From: Hemerocallis citrina
Taxonomy: Eukaryota > Streptophyta > Magnoliopsida > Asparagales > Asphodelaceae
DNA: 64,000 nucleotides
Direction: 5' to 3'
Assembly: GCA_017893485.1 (NCBI GenBank)
Contig: CM030360.1
Coordinates: forward strand, 12,326,597 to 12,390,596
Positions 21,130 to 32,961 of this stretch are shown one piece after another. The position numbers were made by a program, and so were the translations under genes. Each line of letters opens with the position of its first letter. The first letter of the stretch is position 1. The notes below the pieces were generated by a model. That model was not told where the DNA came from and made no database searches. It worked only from the letters and a program-made list of their open reading frames with translations.

Positions 21130-24100
21130 CTGCATCACAAAGACCGTCCTCTTTAGTGGCCAGTTAAAGAGTATCAGTTATAATGCAAGACAAATAATAG
21201 TAATATTCACTACATCATATCAAAAACCGCATGGCATCAGTCACATTTGTTGATTCTCTTGCTTGCCAAAAGCCAGATGGAGGCAGAAATGAAGCTACGC
21301 AAGTTATGACTAGGGTTCTCTAATCATTTCATGCTAGATACATGACAAAAATCACATCTAACCTTTACCAATTGATAAACCATGTGACAGCTTAAAACAA
21401 ATTGTATCTCTAGTATAATAACGGCAGAGTTGGGGGAAGGTTGGACTTGGACAATTAGCTGTGTAGCTGGTCCGCCCTATCTACTAAGAACCTGCATTCT
21501 CACGTGCAATGCATGCACAAGACATCTACTGGTAATTCATTGTTATCTGCATCTACACCTGATAGCAATCCTGTCTCAAAAGTGTTCTTTCTCCCTAGGT
21601 ATGTCATCAGTTATGCTTTTTAATTGCCAAAATGAGGTTAGTTATTAAAGACGCGATTCCATCAAAGGATTTATTCTCAATCTAACGTCAACACTCAATT
21701 AACAACTATGATATTTGTGCAGTGCATAGTACTTCAATGCACAATAAAATGCACAATAAAGACACGTGAAAAATGCAGTCTACATATCTGCATGACCATC
21801 CAATTGCAGTTAGGGTTTTTTTCTAGAAAGGGTATTCACAATTCTTTAAATTCCAAATAAGGCACTCACAATTCACTATTTCCATATCCAATACCCACAA
21901 TGATGGGCTCACTCCAAAAACAACACTCTGTTAATGTTTATTAGTTTAACCTTAGTTAAAAGCAAACCACGGTTGGCAAATAACTAGCATGCCCTTCAAT
22001 TAAACATACCTCAATTATATCCCACTTTAACTCAACCTAAAATGTGAAATGCGGAGTTTGAGATAAATATGGGTTTTGATTGATGAAAAATAAATACGGC
22101 AAACTAAAGTAACAAGTTGGAGAAACACTAAAGTAATGAAGAGGGGGATTAGCAAGGTTGAAAAATAGGATGGGGTTTCGAGGCAAAAGGAGATGGATTA
22201 TTAGCCGTTTGATAGAATGAGAAATGAGGGAGTTTCTCAGCTGTTGAATATAAGCGACATCTGATTAGGGGAGAGGTAATTTTAACATTCTACTCTCCCC
22301 CGCAGAATATATACTCGTGTTTTAACACCAGATAACTCAAATGCCACCACTGTGGGTGTTGTATATGAAAATAATGAACTGTGGGTGTCTTACTTAAAAT
22401 TTAAGGAACTGTGAGTACCCTTTTTTTATAAAATAAACTCGCAGTACAGAGGAAAATTCCTAGAAAATAAAAATACGGACAAGATACACAGAAGACCATA
22501 ATAACAAAGGGAAATATGACACTTTTTTGTTATTAACATCAACTTTCAGTTCTAGTGATAAAACAAATTGATAAAACAAAAGAAATGAAAGAAGTGCTAG
22601 CAAAAGAATACTTCCCTGACTCATGAAAGAAGTGTTTGCAATGAAACAAATGGTATACATCCCTGGATTGTTAAAATAAATTGTCTAAGAAGTTTCTATA
22701 AGCAGCTACATGTTAAAATGAAATGTTCAGATATTGCTTTCTATCAGAAATCATCATATGTAGTAATATCCCTATGTGATAAACAGCTTAGAAGAACCGG
22801 AAATCCATTAGAACCATAAAAACAAATTGTCCTATATAAAATCACACAAAACCCCACACACGTGCACCTACATGTAGACAAAATAAGCATATCAACTTTC
22901 TCATAAAAGAAGAATTAGGAAAATTATGATTAAGGTGCTCCAGAATGGAAATCAGGGAATGTCCCCAATCCCTAGTCGGACACAGTAGGAGCAGGGGCAG
23001 ATCAAGACTAGACAAGAAGAAAGAGGGGGGGGGGGGTGGGGGGGGAAGGGTCCATGACCTTTAGTAAGATAAATAGAGCTGCTAACCAACTAGAAATAGC
23101 TAGTGTGATTTCGCAGAAAACCTAACTTTTATAGAGCTTACTACATATATATATATGTAGGGTATCCTCTTTTGAATTTCAAAAGCTCCCCCCTCCCCTA
23201 AATCTGCCCCCAAGTAGGAGGCAGGGGAGGATCAAGAGGGGAGAAAAAGTGTGTCATGTGTTGTCTGCATTTGTGATACAAAAAAATGCTAACAAAAAGG
23301 GTTTTATATACTATAGGGCTTGAACCCACAAACCTTTAGAAAGATAAACAGATGTACCAACCAATTGGGATCAGCTCATTTTTTGTAGATTTAGCACAAA
23401 ACCTAAGTTTTAAATAATTAAGTACATATATAAGTACATGATCCCCCTTTGAATGTCAGAAGTTGAGAGGGGGGGGTCTGACACCCTCCTAAATTTGCCC
23501 CTAGTAGGAGGGCTGTTTGAGTTCATTAATCAGGAATTGACAGAAAAAATCATTAGAACTACAATTGGAAAAAGAAAATTAGGGAGAGATTACAAGAACG
23601 AGCTAAGGGATGAATGAAAGGGGTGGATCCATGCTCTTTGCTCTATTTATCTAACTTACAATTTTGGGGAGGTTGTTATTTAATTATGATTTTGTGAATA
23701 AGCATGGCATTTTCTGGAATGTAGAATATGACTATTGCTCTCTGCAAGTATAATGAAAGAGACATGGCCATAAAACAAATACATATATGTAAAACCTTCA
23801 TGTTACGTGCCAAAATAACTCGATTTCCTTGATGTGTAGTAGAAATGTATTCATATAAAATATAAAGGACGAAGGTATATGACAAGGCAAAGTTGAGAGA
23901 AATAGAAGGTACAGATCCATGCTTCATATTCTTCTCTGCTTATTTAACTTAGGAATTTCGAGGGAATTGTCTAATAATGATTCAGTAATAAGCATGGTAA
24001 TCACGGAACAGTGTAGTCAAAAGCGAAAGACACAAAGCAACTTCAGTAACCTGTAAAAAGTTTGAGGCGCAAGACGCATTTTGAGGCGCAAGCCTCACTT

Positions 24101-25263
24101 AACCAAGACGCACTATTACTTTTTGGAGTTTTTAAAATTTATAAATACGAATATATATCATGATAACATGGATCGTCCATTAGGTGGCCAATCGATAATA
24201 ATCAATCTAAATGAGGGAATTTTTTCATATATTATAAGGTCATTTTAGCATATATTATAATATTATGTGCAATAATTATATATTTTCCTTAATCATTGGA
24301 AGAATGCTCCTACCAAAAAGTGGTGAGCATAACTTGATCCCATGACCTTAAACATGATGAGGCAAAAATAATTTAGGCGTCTGCGCCTTGCGCCTCACTT
24401 AGGCGCGCCTTCGACTACACTATTACGGAAATAGAATTTGACAATTGCTCTCTTCACAAATTATCAAAAAGAAATGCTTATGATTGTAGGGAAATTAGTT
24501 AACTACAACTTTGCGAATAAGCATGGTATTTACTGGAAATCTAGAATGTGGTATTGATCTCTAAAAATAATATCAGGAACATCACAATAGTAGTACAAAT
24601 ATGTCTAAAACATTCATATTACCAGTCAGAATTACTTTATTTTCTTTGATATGTGCTTATAATTTATTCAAACAGAAATGATTAGATATTAGAATCCAAA
24701 AATAACTATACTTACTACAGAAGCCGAGCTAGTTACAGGTCATAGAAGTTACTAATACTGCTTTCGCAGTTCAAGATCAAGATGTATCCATAGAGATAAA
24801 TGGATGTATTGTTTAAATTTGCTCAGCTAACTGAAATCCACATTTTATTTGTTAATTATGGTACCAGATTTTGATTGCTAAATCCACACCGTATAACCTT
24901 TTGGCATATTATAACTCAAAAAGTACAAAAACTAAGATAAATGCAACTGATCCAATCATCTACTAAAAGGATTCTTTTTTTTCTCCAAGATGATTGGCAA
25001 TTCAGAAACAGGGGGGGGGGGATTAGGTTCGTGTACTTTAGTATCTATATGTAATACTTATTCGCTACTTATATGTAGTTTCTCACCTCTTGGCAGAGTT
25101 CCAAAGCAAGCCTACCACCTGCAGCAGCCTCTTCATGGTTATCTTTTACATCCATATTGATTATCAATACACTATCTTTGAATTGAGAATCCCGGTTATT
25201 CAAATCTGCATAAGTAACCTTGTGTTTAAAACATTTATACGCTTTTCTCAAAAGAAAAACAGG

Positions 25264-25323
<60 letters not shown>

Positions 25324-28300
25324 GTTTTAGATAACATGCAGACCAGGGTGAATATAAACAAGCAAGAAGCAAGACACAAAGTTTTTCCAGTTCTACTGTT
25401 TTTTCTCTCAAACTATCATCTCATTTTTTTTTATTCCAGCTTTCTTCATCTCCAGAACAAACACAAACGAAGGCTTATACCCTCAATATCCACCAAAATC
25501 TTTAAATAAGCCAACAACAAAAGAATACTCATCTAAACACTCATAAATCAATCTACGATATATCTCTTTACCAAATACAACTCGAAACTTTATTACAAGA
25601 CGCCATATTTCTTCTTAAAGACAGCTCTCTACTTGATCATCAGCCACCCTGAACACTCATAATAATTACTGGTGCTGGTCATATGATCATATCCCCGAAA
25701 AGTCCAAAACCGCATAATATACCCCCTTCACAATCCTTCTGATGATGACATCGTCTAGCATGGCTATATTTTTTTTTATTTCAGTACCATATTTGTTTTT
25801 GGCAGTTAAAGACATATGTAGTAGTTTTACAATTTGTAATCTTGTATTAGAATATTTCTGAGATTTTAGAATATTTTAAGATTTGTATCAAGATTTGTTT
25901 TGGGCCTATATATATGCCTTGAGATTAATGAAAAGTTATGCTATTCTTGCTTAAAAAAGTTATTGTGTTGAGTTATTGTTCTTCATCCCTTTTTTGTGTG
26001 ATACAATTGAGATCCAATTATTAGGATTTGTGATAAGTCCTAATAAACTTTTAGAGTGTGATAAACTCTAAATCTACCCCAAATTAAACACCAAAATCCT
26101 AATCCCAAAATAAAATCCCCAAACCCTACTCAGCCGCCATCCCCCTCTGTCTCTCTCCTTCTTCGTCATCTTCTTCCTCAAACCCCTGACACCCTGCCAT
26201 CGCCTCTGCCCCTACCAACCTTGTCGACCACCTTCTTCGACCACCGCCGCCATCCCCAAAGCCCCATCTTCCGTCGATCCACCGCCACCCCGCCGTCACC
26301 CCAACTCTGAAACCCATCCTTCACCAATCAACCCTCGTCGCCAGCCTCCCATCGACCTTTCTCGCCCGTCGCCTACCCGCACCTAATCGAACATCGTCGA
26401 TGACCAGCCTGCAACCCCACCACCACGCCCACCGTCGATGACCAGCCTGCGACCCCAGTACCGTCACCCACCTCCGCCGCCGCCGCCGTCGATCCCGCAG
26501 CGTTGCCCGCTGCCTTGCCTCACCACTGCAACCACCCGAGAACTTACGCGATTTGCTTGAACCCCGGTATACTCTTTCCACTTTTCAAATATTTGTATTA
26601 CTGTTTTATCATCTCTATCATATTATTTGATTTAAATGTCATCCACAAATATTGAGAGTCAGTGTTCTACTTGCCTAATTAGACTACAAATCAATATTAC
26701 ATCTTTTACTTGCTAAGAACGCTTAGGTATAAAATTATTGATTGTTAGAACTGAATCGTTAATTGGGCTTGTTAAACATAATTCAATTCTTGAAAATCCA
26801 TCGAACCGATTAACTGTTTTAATTTCTAACTTGATCCGCATTACATGTTGAGAAAATTAATCCTTTTAGGATTCTTGGAAATTCTCTATTTAGGATTACA
26901 TTTTACATCACCTTCACTTTGCAATCTACATATGGCTCTCACCATTCCGAAATACATAATTCTACCTCCTGAACAAAATTATAGCCTCGATTGATAGACC
27001 ACTTAAATAAACACACAACCTCGGCCGGCAATGATGAAAATAGCGATAGCATATAACGTAGTGTTAGTTCCCGGAAGCGTGAAGCGCAAATAGCGTAACG
27101 CAATAGCGTAAACTATGAATAAATTTAATTTTTTTATTTTTAAAATTAAAATTAATTATCTAAAAGTTCTTATAAATTCTAAATAATTTACTTCAATCGA
27201 GAAAAAAATATTTGAAGGCTAATTATGGTAAATACTACACCAAAATGAGACCTTTATAACAATGTTGAAAATAGCGGTAGCACAAATGTAGAGCTCTAGC
27301 CATCAATAGCGCAAAACGTAAATAGCATAATGCATAGCATGAAGCTATGAAGAGTTTTCATTTTTTAATTTAAAAATTAAAAATTAATTAACTAAAAAAT
27401 TGTAAAATTCCAAATAATTTCTTAACATTAAAAAGAAAAAAAAATCGAAGGCTAAAAAATGCTAATAAATTTCACCAAAATGAGACTTCAATGTTCAAAA
27501 ATCAAAACTTACAAAGACTAAGAACACACATAAACATGAATATAAAATAGAACAGACTTGCTAAGTGAATGAAGTAGATTAGTTTTCTTGACTCTAATCA
27601 AATACCCCTAATTCAAGATTCAACATAAAAAATATTTAAACAATGAGATTGAAATGAAGAATCGGAAAAGAATAAAGAAAATAAGAGAAACCCTAATAGT
27701 TGGGTTGCTATATAGAACAAAACAAAATTAAAGAAAAGAAAGAAATACTAAGAAATTCACTGGTAGCGGATATATAGTTGTTGGAGTCTTCCCCACTACT
27801 TGAAGAAATTAGAGTCCTCACAAGAATTGAGTATCTTAGTGTTAAGAAAACATGATGAAAAAGAGAAAAAAAGAAGGGGTTTGACGTTTGTGTTTATACC
27901 TCAACTGTTCAGTTAAATAAAAGGGTATGTTTGTAGCGCAGGCTATTTAAGTTAAGTTACAATGAGCAAATTGCGTGAGCTACACAAAAATAGCACAAAG
28001 CTAGCGGAACGGGTAATGTTAGGTTACATAACGAGCTATTTCGAGCTTCATAGCGTGCTATTTTATACACTGCTCGGACCTTTTTCTTTATATTAGTAGT
28101 ATTTTTTCCCCTAGTTACATTAGCCTGTTAACAAGCATATAAAATTCCAAGGGGTACTTGTGTGTTTATTTGAAACCTCAAGCCTACAACTGAAGAGAAA
28201 ATACTAGTGAAATTAAGATTTGTAATGGAAATATGTTAGGTAATTCCTTTACTTTTTTGTTTACATGAAGAATAGAAAATATGAATGCTATAGAAACCTC

Positions 28301-30008
28301 TAATTTGATGATTTTTCGAATAGAGGTAGAAAACAAAGGATGATTATGGAATACAAAATGAATCTTTTGAGATACCCTTGTTCATGAGAATAACTGCAAT
28401 ATTTGACTTCAAGTGTTGAACATTCCGTGTGGACATATACGTGTCTTTCCAGTCTCTTAGATCAAACAGTTTCCCTGCAAGCTAGAACCATACTGTTTGA
28501 TCCTTACGTGATCTCACTGCAAGTCATACTATCTTTGTCTATATTATTCGGTACCAAGGCTAGCTCACAAAGTTTACCTACCATCTGATCCATCCAACTT
28601 TCTTTCCTTGTCTTCTTTCTCTTTCCCATATTCCACCAATTTATTTTTAAATCGGCTAAACAAACTTAAATAGGGAACATATTATCCTATCTACGGCATC
28701 CCCTCTATTTTGGTTATTCTATCTAAACGAGTCCATACACCACCATTTCCTTAACCTGTTACAGACCTGGTGACCTCCTGAACACCAGCTATAATTGCTA
28801 ACACTTAAACAAATCGACTTTGACACTGACAAGCTGACTCTTCCATCAACAACTCCATCGAGACCAAGCCTAAGCAGCACTGATCCTAGAAGTTGTCAAC
28901 AACCTTGCCTAGGACTGACAATGACCACAAATTCAATGTCTATTACTTGTTCCTCGACGCGGCAGAACATCCTCCCAACACTAATAATTGGTTCAAGGAT
29001 TTCTTATTGACACCTCCAAAATCCGCCTTCCATGTTGTCATCCCATTAAATTCCTCTCCAGTATTGCACATCAACCAGACGCAGCAATGCTACCACCTGA
29101 AACTTCTCTCCACTTTCAATTTATTGTTATCATCCCCAATTTCCCAGTCATCCACCTTGCTAATCTGTACTAGCTGAATCTCCCAATTATTTACCCATTT
29201 CAGACTCCCCAAAGTACAAGACCTTACAAGGATGCATGATTCAGTCATGTTTTCTAGACGACTTATTTGTTTACTTAATTAACCTCAAACTTTAGCTCAG
29301 GCTCAGTTCGTCAAGTTATCAGACAATCCAAAAGGACCTATCGAGCTGAAATTCAAGCTCTCCGAGCTCATTTACAGCCTCAAATCTGTCTCCTTTTTCT
29401 CCATCTCTTTTCCCAATTAAAAAAAAAATCCAACTATTCTAACCATATGAACTCTATCCAAAATCTATAAATTCCTCTAACATAACATTGACAAGAATTC
29501 AAGAATCAAAATCAAAATGAAACCCACCTTCAACAACGAGATCGAAAACCCTGTCTTCGAAAGTTAGAACGACATCAAAACACCCATCCCCCGCATTATC
29601 CTGCCACCTCTGCGGCGCCAACTTCACCCCCATGTTCCTCTTCAACATCGGCAATATCCCATTCCTCTTATACCTACAAAATTCCCAACAATTTCTCAAT
29701 AAAAATCGAAAAAATTTCTCCTTTTAACAAAAACAAGAAGAAAGGCAAGGGCAATTCGGTAATTTCTCACACAAGTCGGGGTCTTTTCGCCGGAGGTCGT
29801 CGTACATTTGGCGGTAGGGGGTTCCGAAGTCGTAGACGTTGGGCTCGCGGATTGAGGGGCCGGGGAGCTTGACATGGGCCCCTGTGCCGTACGACTCCAC
29901 GTCGAAGCCCTCCCTCATCATGATCGCGTGCGCCTCCATGCTCCGGTTCTGGTTCGACGAGCAAACCACCGCGTACCGCCGGAGTTTCTTGCGTTCTCTC
30001 ATCATCAT
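21028..30008 (-). CDS. SSU72: SSU72-like RNA polymerase II CTD phosphatase, four exons
   Basis: SSU72 removes phosphate from Ser5 of the RNA polymerase II C-terminal domain and works with the mRNA 3'-end processing machinery in the nucleus. Exons 30008-29773, 29673-29528, 25205-25087 and 21129-21028 join in frame to 200 codons plus stop. All introns have GT...AG ends. The catalytic P-loop VCSSNQNRS (C16, R22: the CX5R signature) lies in exon 1 and is followed by YGTG and VKLPGPS. FDVVLTFEDRVFD lies in exon 2, NMDVKDNHEEAA with the second conserved Asp in exon 3, and the C-terminal helix ending NIWFY in exon 4. Length fits plant SSU72. Three in-frame ATGs (30008, 30005, 30002) could start it. 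It is the only host gene here that looks functional. Confidence 0.9.
21811..22440. mobile_element. TIR element in SSU72 intron 3
   Basis: About 630 bp, non-coding, with imperfect terminal inverted repeats of about 90 bp. The phrase AGGGTATTCACAATTC at the left pairs with the reverse complement of the right end, AGGGTACTCACAGTTC, and similarity continues through ACCCACA. Flanks GCAGTTAGG and GCAGTACAG could be a degraded 9-bp target duplication, suggesting a Mutator-like origin. Confidence 0.65.
22992..23212. mobile_element. hAT-type MITE, copy 1
   Basis: A 221-bp element with ends CAGGGGCAGAT and ATCTGCCCC. It is flanked by the 8-mer AGTAGGAG (22984-22991 and 23213-23220). An 8-bp duplication plus CAGGGG ends indicates hAT-superfamily transposition. 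It lies in intron 3 of the SSU72-like gene and contains a G-rich stretch near 23025-23046. Confidence 0.8.
23222..23502. mobile_element. hAT-type MITE, copy 2, adjacent to copy 1
   Basis: A related 281-bp element with ends CAGGGG and TTTGCCCCT, followed by a third AGTAGGAG at 23503-23510. It shares the middle 8-mer with copy 1. Internal phrases (CCTTTAGTAAGATAAA versus CCTTTAGAAAGATAAA) show the two copies are one family in the same orientation. Confidence 0.8.
24009..24422. mobile_element. hAT-type MITE with GAGGCGC subterminal repeats
   Basis: About 414 bp. The left end is CAGTGTAGTC and the right end GACTACACT. Flanking 8-mers TCACGGAA and TTACGGAA differ at one base. GAGGCGCAAG-type repeats occur inside both ends. 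It is non-coding and lies in intron 3 of the SSU72-like gene. Confidence 0.75.
25087..25205 (-). CDS. SSU72: SSU72-like exon 3
   Basis: Acceptor TTATGCAG precedes 25205. The exon codes for DLNNRDSQF, then NMDVKDNHEEAA and RLALELCQE, and ends on a codon boundary at donor GTGAGA. A 56-base C tract on this strand lies 62-117 nt upstream of the acceptor. Confidence 0.85.
25267..25322. repeat. 56-base G homopolymer in SSU72 intron 2
   Basis: An uninterrupted run of about 56 G. On the coding strand of the gene it is poly(C), just upstream of the exon 3 acceptor. G runs this long are rare in plant DNA and hard to sequence, so its length is uncertain. Confidence 0.8.
25690..27020. other. Intronic repeat-like DNA with C-rich plus-strand segment
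   Basis: Part of intron 2. A promoter-like phrase, CCTATATATATGCC, occurs near 25905-25918. A C-rich stretch at 26100-26575 has repeated GTCGA and CGCCGCC phrases, including a duplicated GTCGATGACCAGCCTG. The stretch resembles the 5' part of a retroelement or captured exon, but no protein is recognised. Confidence 0.35.
27029..28072. mobile_element. hAT-like non-autonomous element in SSU72 intron 2
   Basis: About 1,044 bp. The left end is CAATGATGAAAATAGCG and the right end, on the opposite strand, is CAGTGTATAAAATAGC. The interior is rich in ATAGCG/CGCTAT phrases. A second left-end-like sequence at 27260 shows internal duplication. Flanks CTCGGCCG and CTCGGACC could be an 8-bp target duplication with two changes. 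Confidence 0.5.
28080..29527. other. Remainder of SSU72 intron 2
   Basis: No coding feature is recognised on either strand. Composition is ordinary AT-rich intron, and short open frames on the plus strand have no family resemblance. Confidence 0.5.
29528..29673 (-). CDS. SSU72: SSU72-like exon 2
   Basis: Acceptor TTTGTAG precedes 29673. The exon codes for YKRNGILPMLKRN, then LAPQRWQDNAGDG and TFEDRVFD. The donor GTGGG starts at 29527, leaving one base of an Asp codon for exon 3. Intron 2 is 4,322 bp. Confidence 0.85.
29773..30008 (-). CDS. SSU72: SSU72-like exon 1
   Basis: Codes for residues 1-78 plus two bases of codon 79, including the CX5R catalytic loop. The donor GTGTGAG begins at 29772. 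Choosing this donor, not the GTGAG two bases on, restores Leu-Tyr across the junction with exon 2. Intron 1 is 99 bp. Confidence 0.85.
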
Positions 30009-30068
30009 CTTCTTCTTCTTACGTGGGAATTGGAGAATTTAGGGTTTTGTCGTGGGATCTGGGAGAAG

Positions 30069-31590
30069 GATTTTTTGTCCCGAAATAGGTCTCTATTTTG
30101 AGTTTTTTGCCGTGATAGGCCACTTTGTGAAAATATTTACGATTATGGGTCAGTTTCGAAACTACTCGTTCGTGGATTATTTTGTGCCACATCAGCAGCG
30201 CCCTGTTCTCATTAGTGACATCTTCATTTTGAAAGTCACTACTGAAAATAGCGGCCTCTGTTATAAAGTATTTAGATTTTTTTTGTTTTTTTGTCACTAT
30301 TCTCACTAACGACCTTAGTATATATGAGGTCGCTAATGAGATTAGCGACCACAAATGAATGTATTAAGACACTTAGGGATTTCTATAGAGTTTTTTGCTC
30401 TCTTTGGAAGAAAAAAAATTTAAAACTGTAGTCGCTATTTGGAATAGTGACCTTACTATATATAAGGTCGCTAATGGGATTAGTGACCTTTAATGATCTG
30501 TATTCTAACACTTAGCAAAATCTAAAGAGTTTTTGCTCTCTGAAAAAATAACAATCAATTTATTTTTGAAACTGAAGTCGCTATTCCGAATAGCAACTTT
30601 AGTTGTACAAAGGTCGCTATTCGAAATAGAGGCCTTAGTTGTACTAAGGTCGCTATTCCGAATAGAGGTCTTTATTGTACTAAGGTCGCTATTCCGAATA
30701 GAAGCCTTAGTTATGTGACTATTTTACAAATTTTACAAAGAATAAGGAGATTGTGTTTCCTACTGAGGTCGTTATTGCGAATAACGACCGAAATATAATA
30801 AGGTCGCTATTCCCAATAGCGACCTCAATTTAATTTTTTTTTCTTCAAGAGAGCAAAAGCTCGTCGACCGCAATATCAAATTGCAGCCTCTTCGATTTTG
30901 TGGCCGCAGTTCACAACTGCAGCTCAAGTATATATCATAAATATTTGCTTAATAGGTTCGGAGACTTTGAAAAAAAAAATGCCTAAGTATCAAATGTGAA
31001 AAATAGGAGACCGCAGTTGGGTATTGCGGCCTCGATACTACAGAGGCCGCAGTTATATAGTCGAATGTGTATTAGAAGATTTTAAGAACTGGACCTTATT
31101 GACCATATAATTGAGGCGCAATTGTGAACTGTGGTCTATATATTATTGAGGTCGCAGTGCCCAATTGCGGCCTCATATTTTTCACATTTTAGACTTTGTC
31201 ATTTTTTTCCCAAGTCTACAAGCCTATTAGCCAAATATATATGATATATACTTGGGCCGCAGTTGTGAACTGTGACCACGAAATCGAAGAGACCGCAGTT
31301 AAGTACTGCGGCCTCGAGACCTATGTAGCATCGAGGCCGCAATACCTAACTACGGCCACCTATTTTTTACATTTTATACTTGGGCAATTTTGTTCTAAGT
31401 CTCCGAGCCTATTAGTTAAATATGTATAATATATATTGAGCCGCAGTTATGAACTACGGCCACGAAATCGAAGAGGCCGCAGTTTGATATTACGGCCTAT
31501 GAAAACAGATCTATCTTTGAAATTAGTTTCAAAACAGACATATTTTGGGAATTAGTATAAAAAAGAGAACTATTTGGGGGAAAAATCTCC
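30069..31590. mobile_element. Mutator-type element filled with palindromes (element A), upstream of SSU72
   Basis: 1,522 bp, flanked by the perfect 9-mer TGGGAGAAG (30060-30068 and 31591-31599). Its ends GGATTTTTTGTCCC and GGAGATTTTTCCCCC (opposite strand) extend as an imperfect inverted repeat of about 36 bp. The left two thirds hold about ten imperfect palindromes built on GGTCGCTATT...AATAGCGACC. The right third uses a second motif, GGCCGCAGTT...AACTGCGGCC. There is no transposase. It sits 60 bp upstream of the SSU72-like start codon, so the gene's promoter is displaced by, or supplied from, the element. Confidence 0.8.
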
Positions 31591-31599
31591 TGGGAGAAG

Positions 31600-31954
31600 A
31601 GAGGGTGTTTTGCATTTCGGTACTCTAACTAATGAGTATTTGCAATTTCCTATCAAAGCACAGTATTTGCAATTTATTTCTTTAGTTTTTTTTTTTCTTT
31701 TTTTTCTCTAATAAAAAAATACAGCACTCTTCACTAAAATAGTAAAAAAGAAAAGTAGCACAAATAACCATTTCCTTATTTATTATGCTCGTATGGAATC
31801 AATCATCTTTAAGAAATTAATATTCTGAATTAATTGTGTATATATAATGTATTGTTCAAACTGATTTAAATATTGCTATTAGTCGTATGTAATGTGCTAA
31901 CTGAATTAATTGGTGGAATGTTAATGGAAGACTATATTTAAGTGAACTAGTTCC
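31600..31954. other. AT-rich intergenic DNA
   Basis: Lies between two DNA elements. Only AT-rich sequence with a T tract near 31686-31706; no gene or repeat is recognised. Confidence 0.4.
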
Positions 31955-31957
31955 TTA

Positions 31958-32746
31958 GAGCATCCACAGTCGTGGGCTAAATACCCAAAATTTGAAAAAT
32001 TGGAAAAAAAACGAGCTGCAGTCGTCGTCCAAATACCCAAAATTTGGGTATACGATGAACAGTTCGTTGCCAAATATAGCAGGCGATCTGGCCAAATGCA
32101 AAATATAGCTAACGCAACATTATACTCCGTCCGATCTAATTAACGGAATATAATCTTCCGTCTCGTACAAAAAGTACTGACTCCAATGATTAAGAAGCTT
32201 TTAAAAAAAAAAGAAAAAAAAAAGTCAACCAACGGCGTATTATATACCGTCCAAGGAGATTGACGGTTGATTATATCCCGTCCGAACCAATTTTTAAAAA
32301 AAAAAAAAATCAAAAAACGACGCAATTGGCCGACGGGGGATTATACACCGTCATTTGAAATTAACGGCATATAATCTCCCCTCCCAGGCCACTTTTCTCA
32401 TTTTTTTTAATTTTTTTTTTATTTTTTTGTCTTTTAGTGCATTAAAAAAATAAAAAAAAATTAAAGTCAGTACACGTCATTTGAAAATGACGGATCATAA
32501 TCTTCCGTCCCTGCTCTAATGTGGTTTTTTTTTTGTTTTTTTTTTATTTTTTGTCTTCTAGTGCATTAAAAAAAAAAAATTAAAAAAAATTTGAAACGGA
32601 CGATTATACTCCGTCATTCTTAATGGACGGATAATAATATTCCGTCCGGCTATATTTTAGCTTTCAACGACTGCGGCAACATTTCTTTTTTCCTATTTCT
32701 CAATTGCTATTTATCCAAAATTTGGTTTCAACGGCTGTGGATGCTC
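31958..32746. mobile_element. PIF/Harbinger-type element filled with palindromes (element C)
   Basis: 789 bp, flanked by TTA (31955-31957 and 32747-32749), the usual PIF/Harbinger target. Ends are GAGCATCCACAG on both strands. The interior is an array of imperfect palindromes based on GACGG...CCGTC, with TATAATC phrases and A/T homopolymers between. No coding capacity. Confidence 0.75.
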
Positions 32747-32961
32747 TTAGTGAGTTCCTCTCCGACATTAATTTTTGATCATTCGAGTGTTGTTTAGAAT
32801 TCCAAAAAAATTTCTATATCTGGTCAATGACAAGTGAGATAAAAATGCTAAGAATAGTACTTTGAATACTATTTCGATACTATTTACACAAAACTAGACC
32901 CAAAGATATTAAGTTTATGTAAAAATATTAGTGTATTAACTGTTTGCAGATACCAACTTCT

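Noticed and set aside
25090..25509. Plus-strand frame with a long glycine run
   Set aside because: It is the antisense of SSU72 exon 3 joined to translation of the poly(G) tract; not a gene.
26126..26581. Minus-strand Arg/Gly-rich frames in SSU72 intron 2
   Set aside because: Composition follows the C-rich plus strand; no domain, no conserved start, and it lies within the intron.
30300..31500. Regularly spaced repeats resembling a CRISPR-like array
   Set aside because: Units are imperfect palindromes with no unique spacers of constant length, and they lie inside a transposon with a 9-bp duplication in a plant genome.
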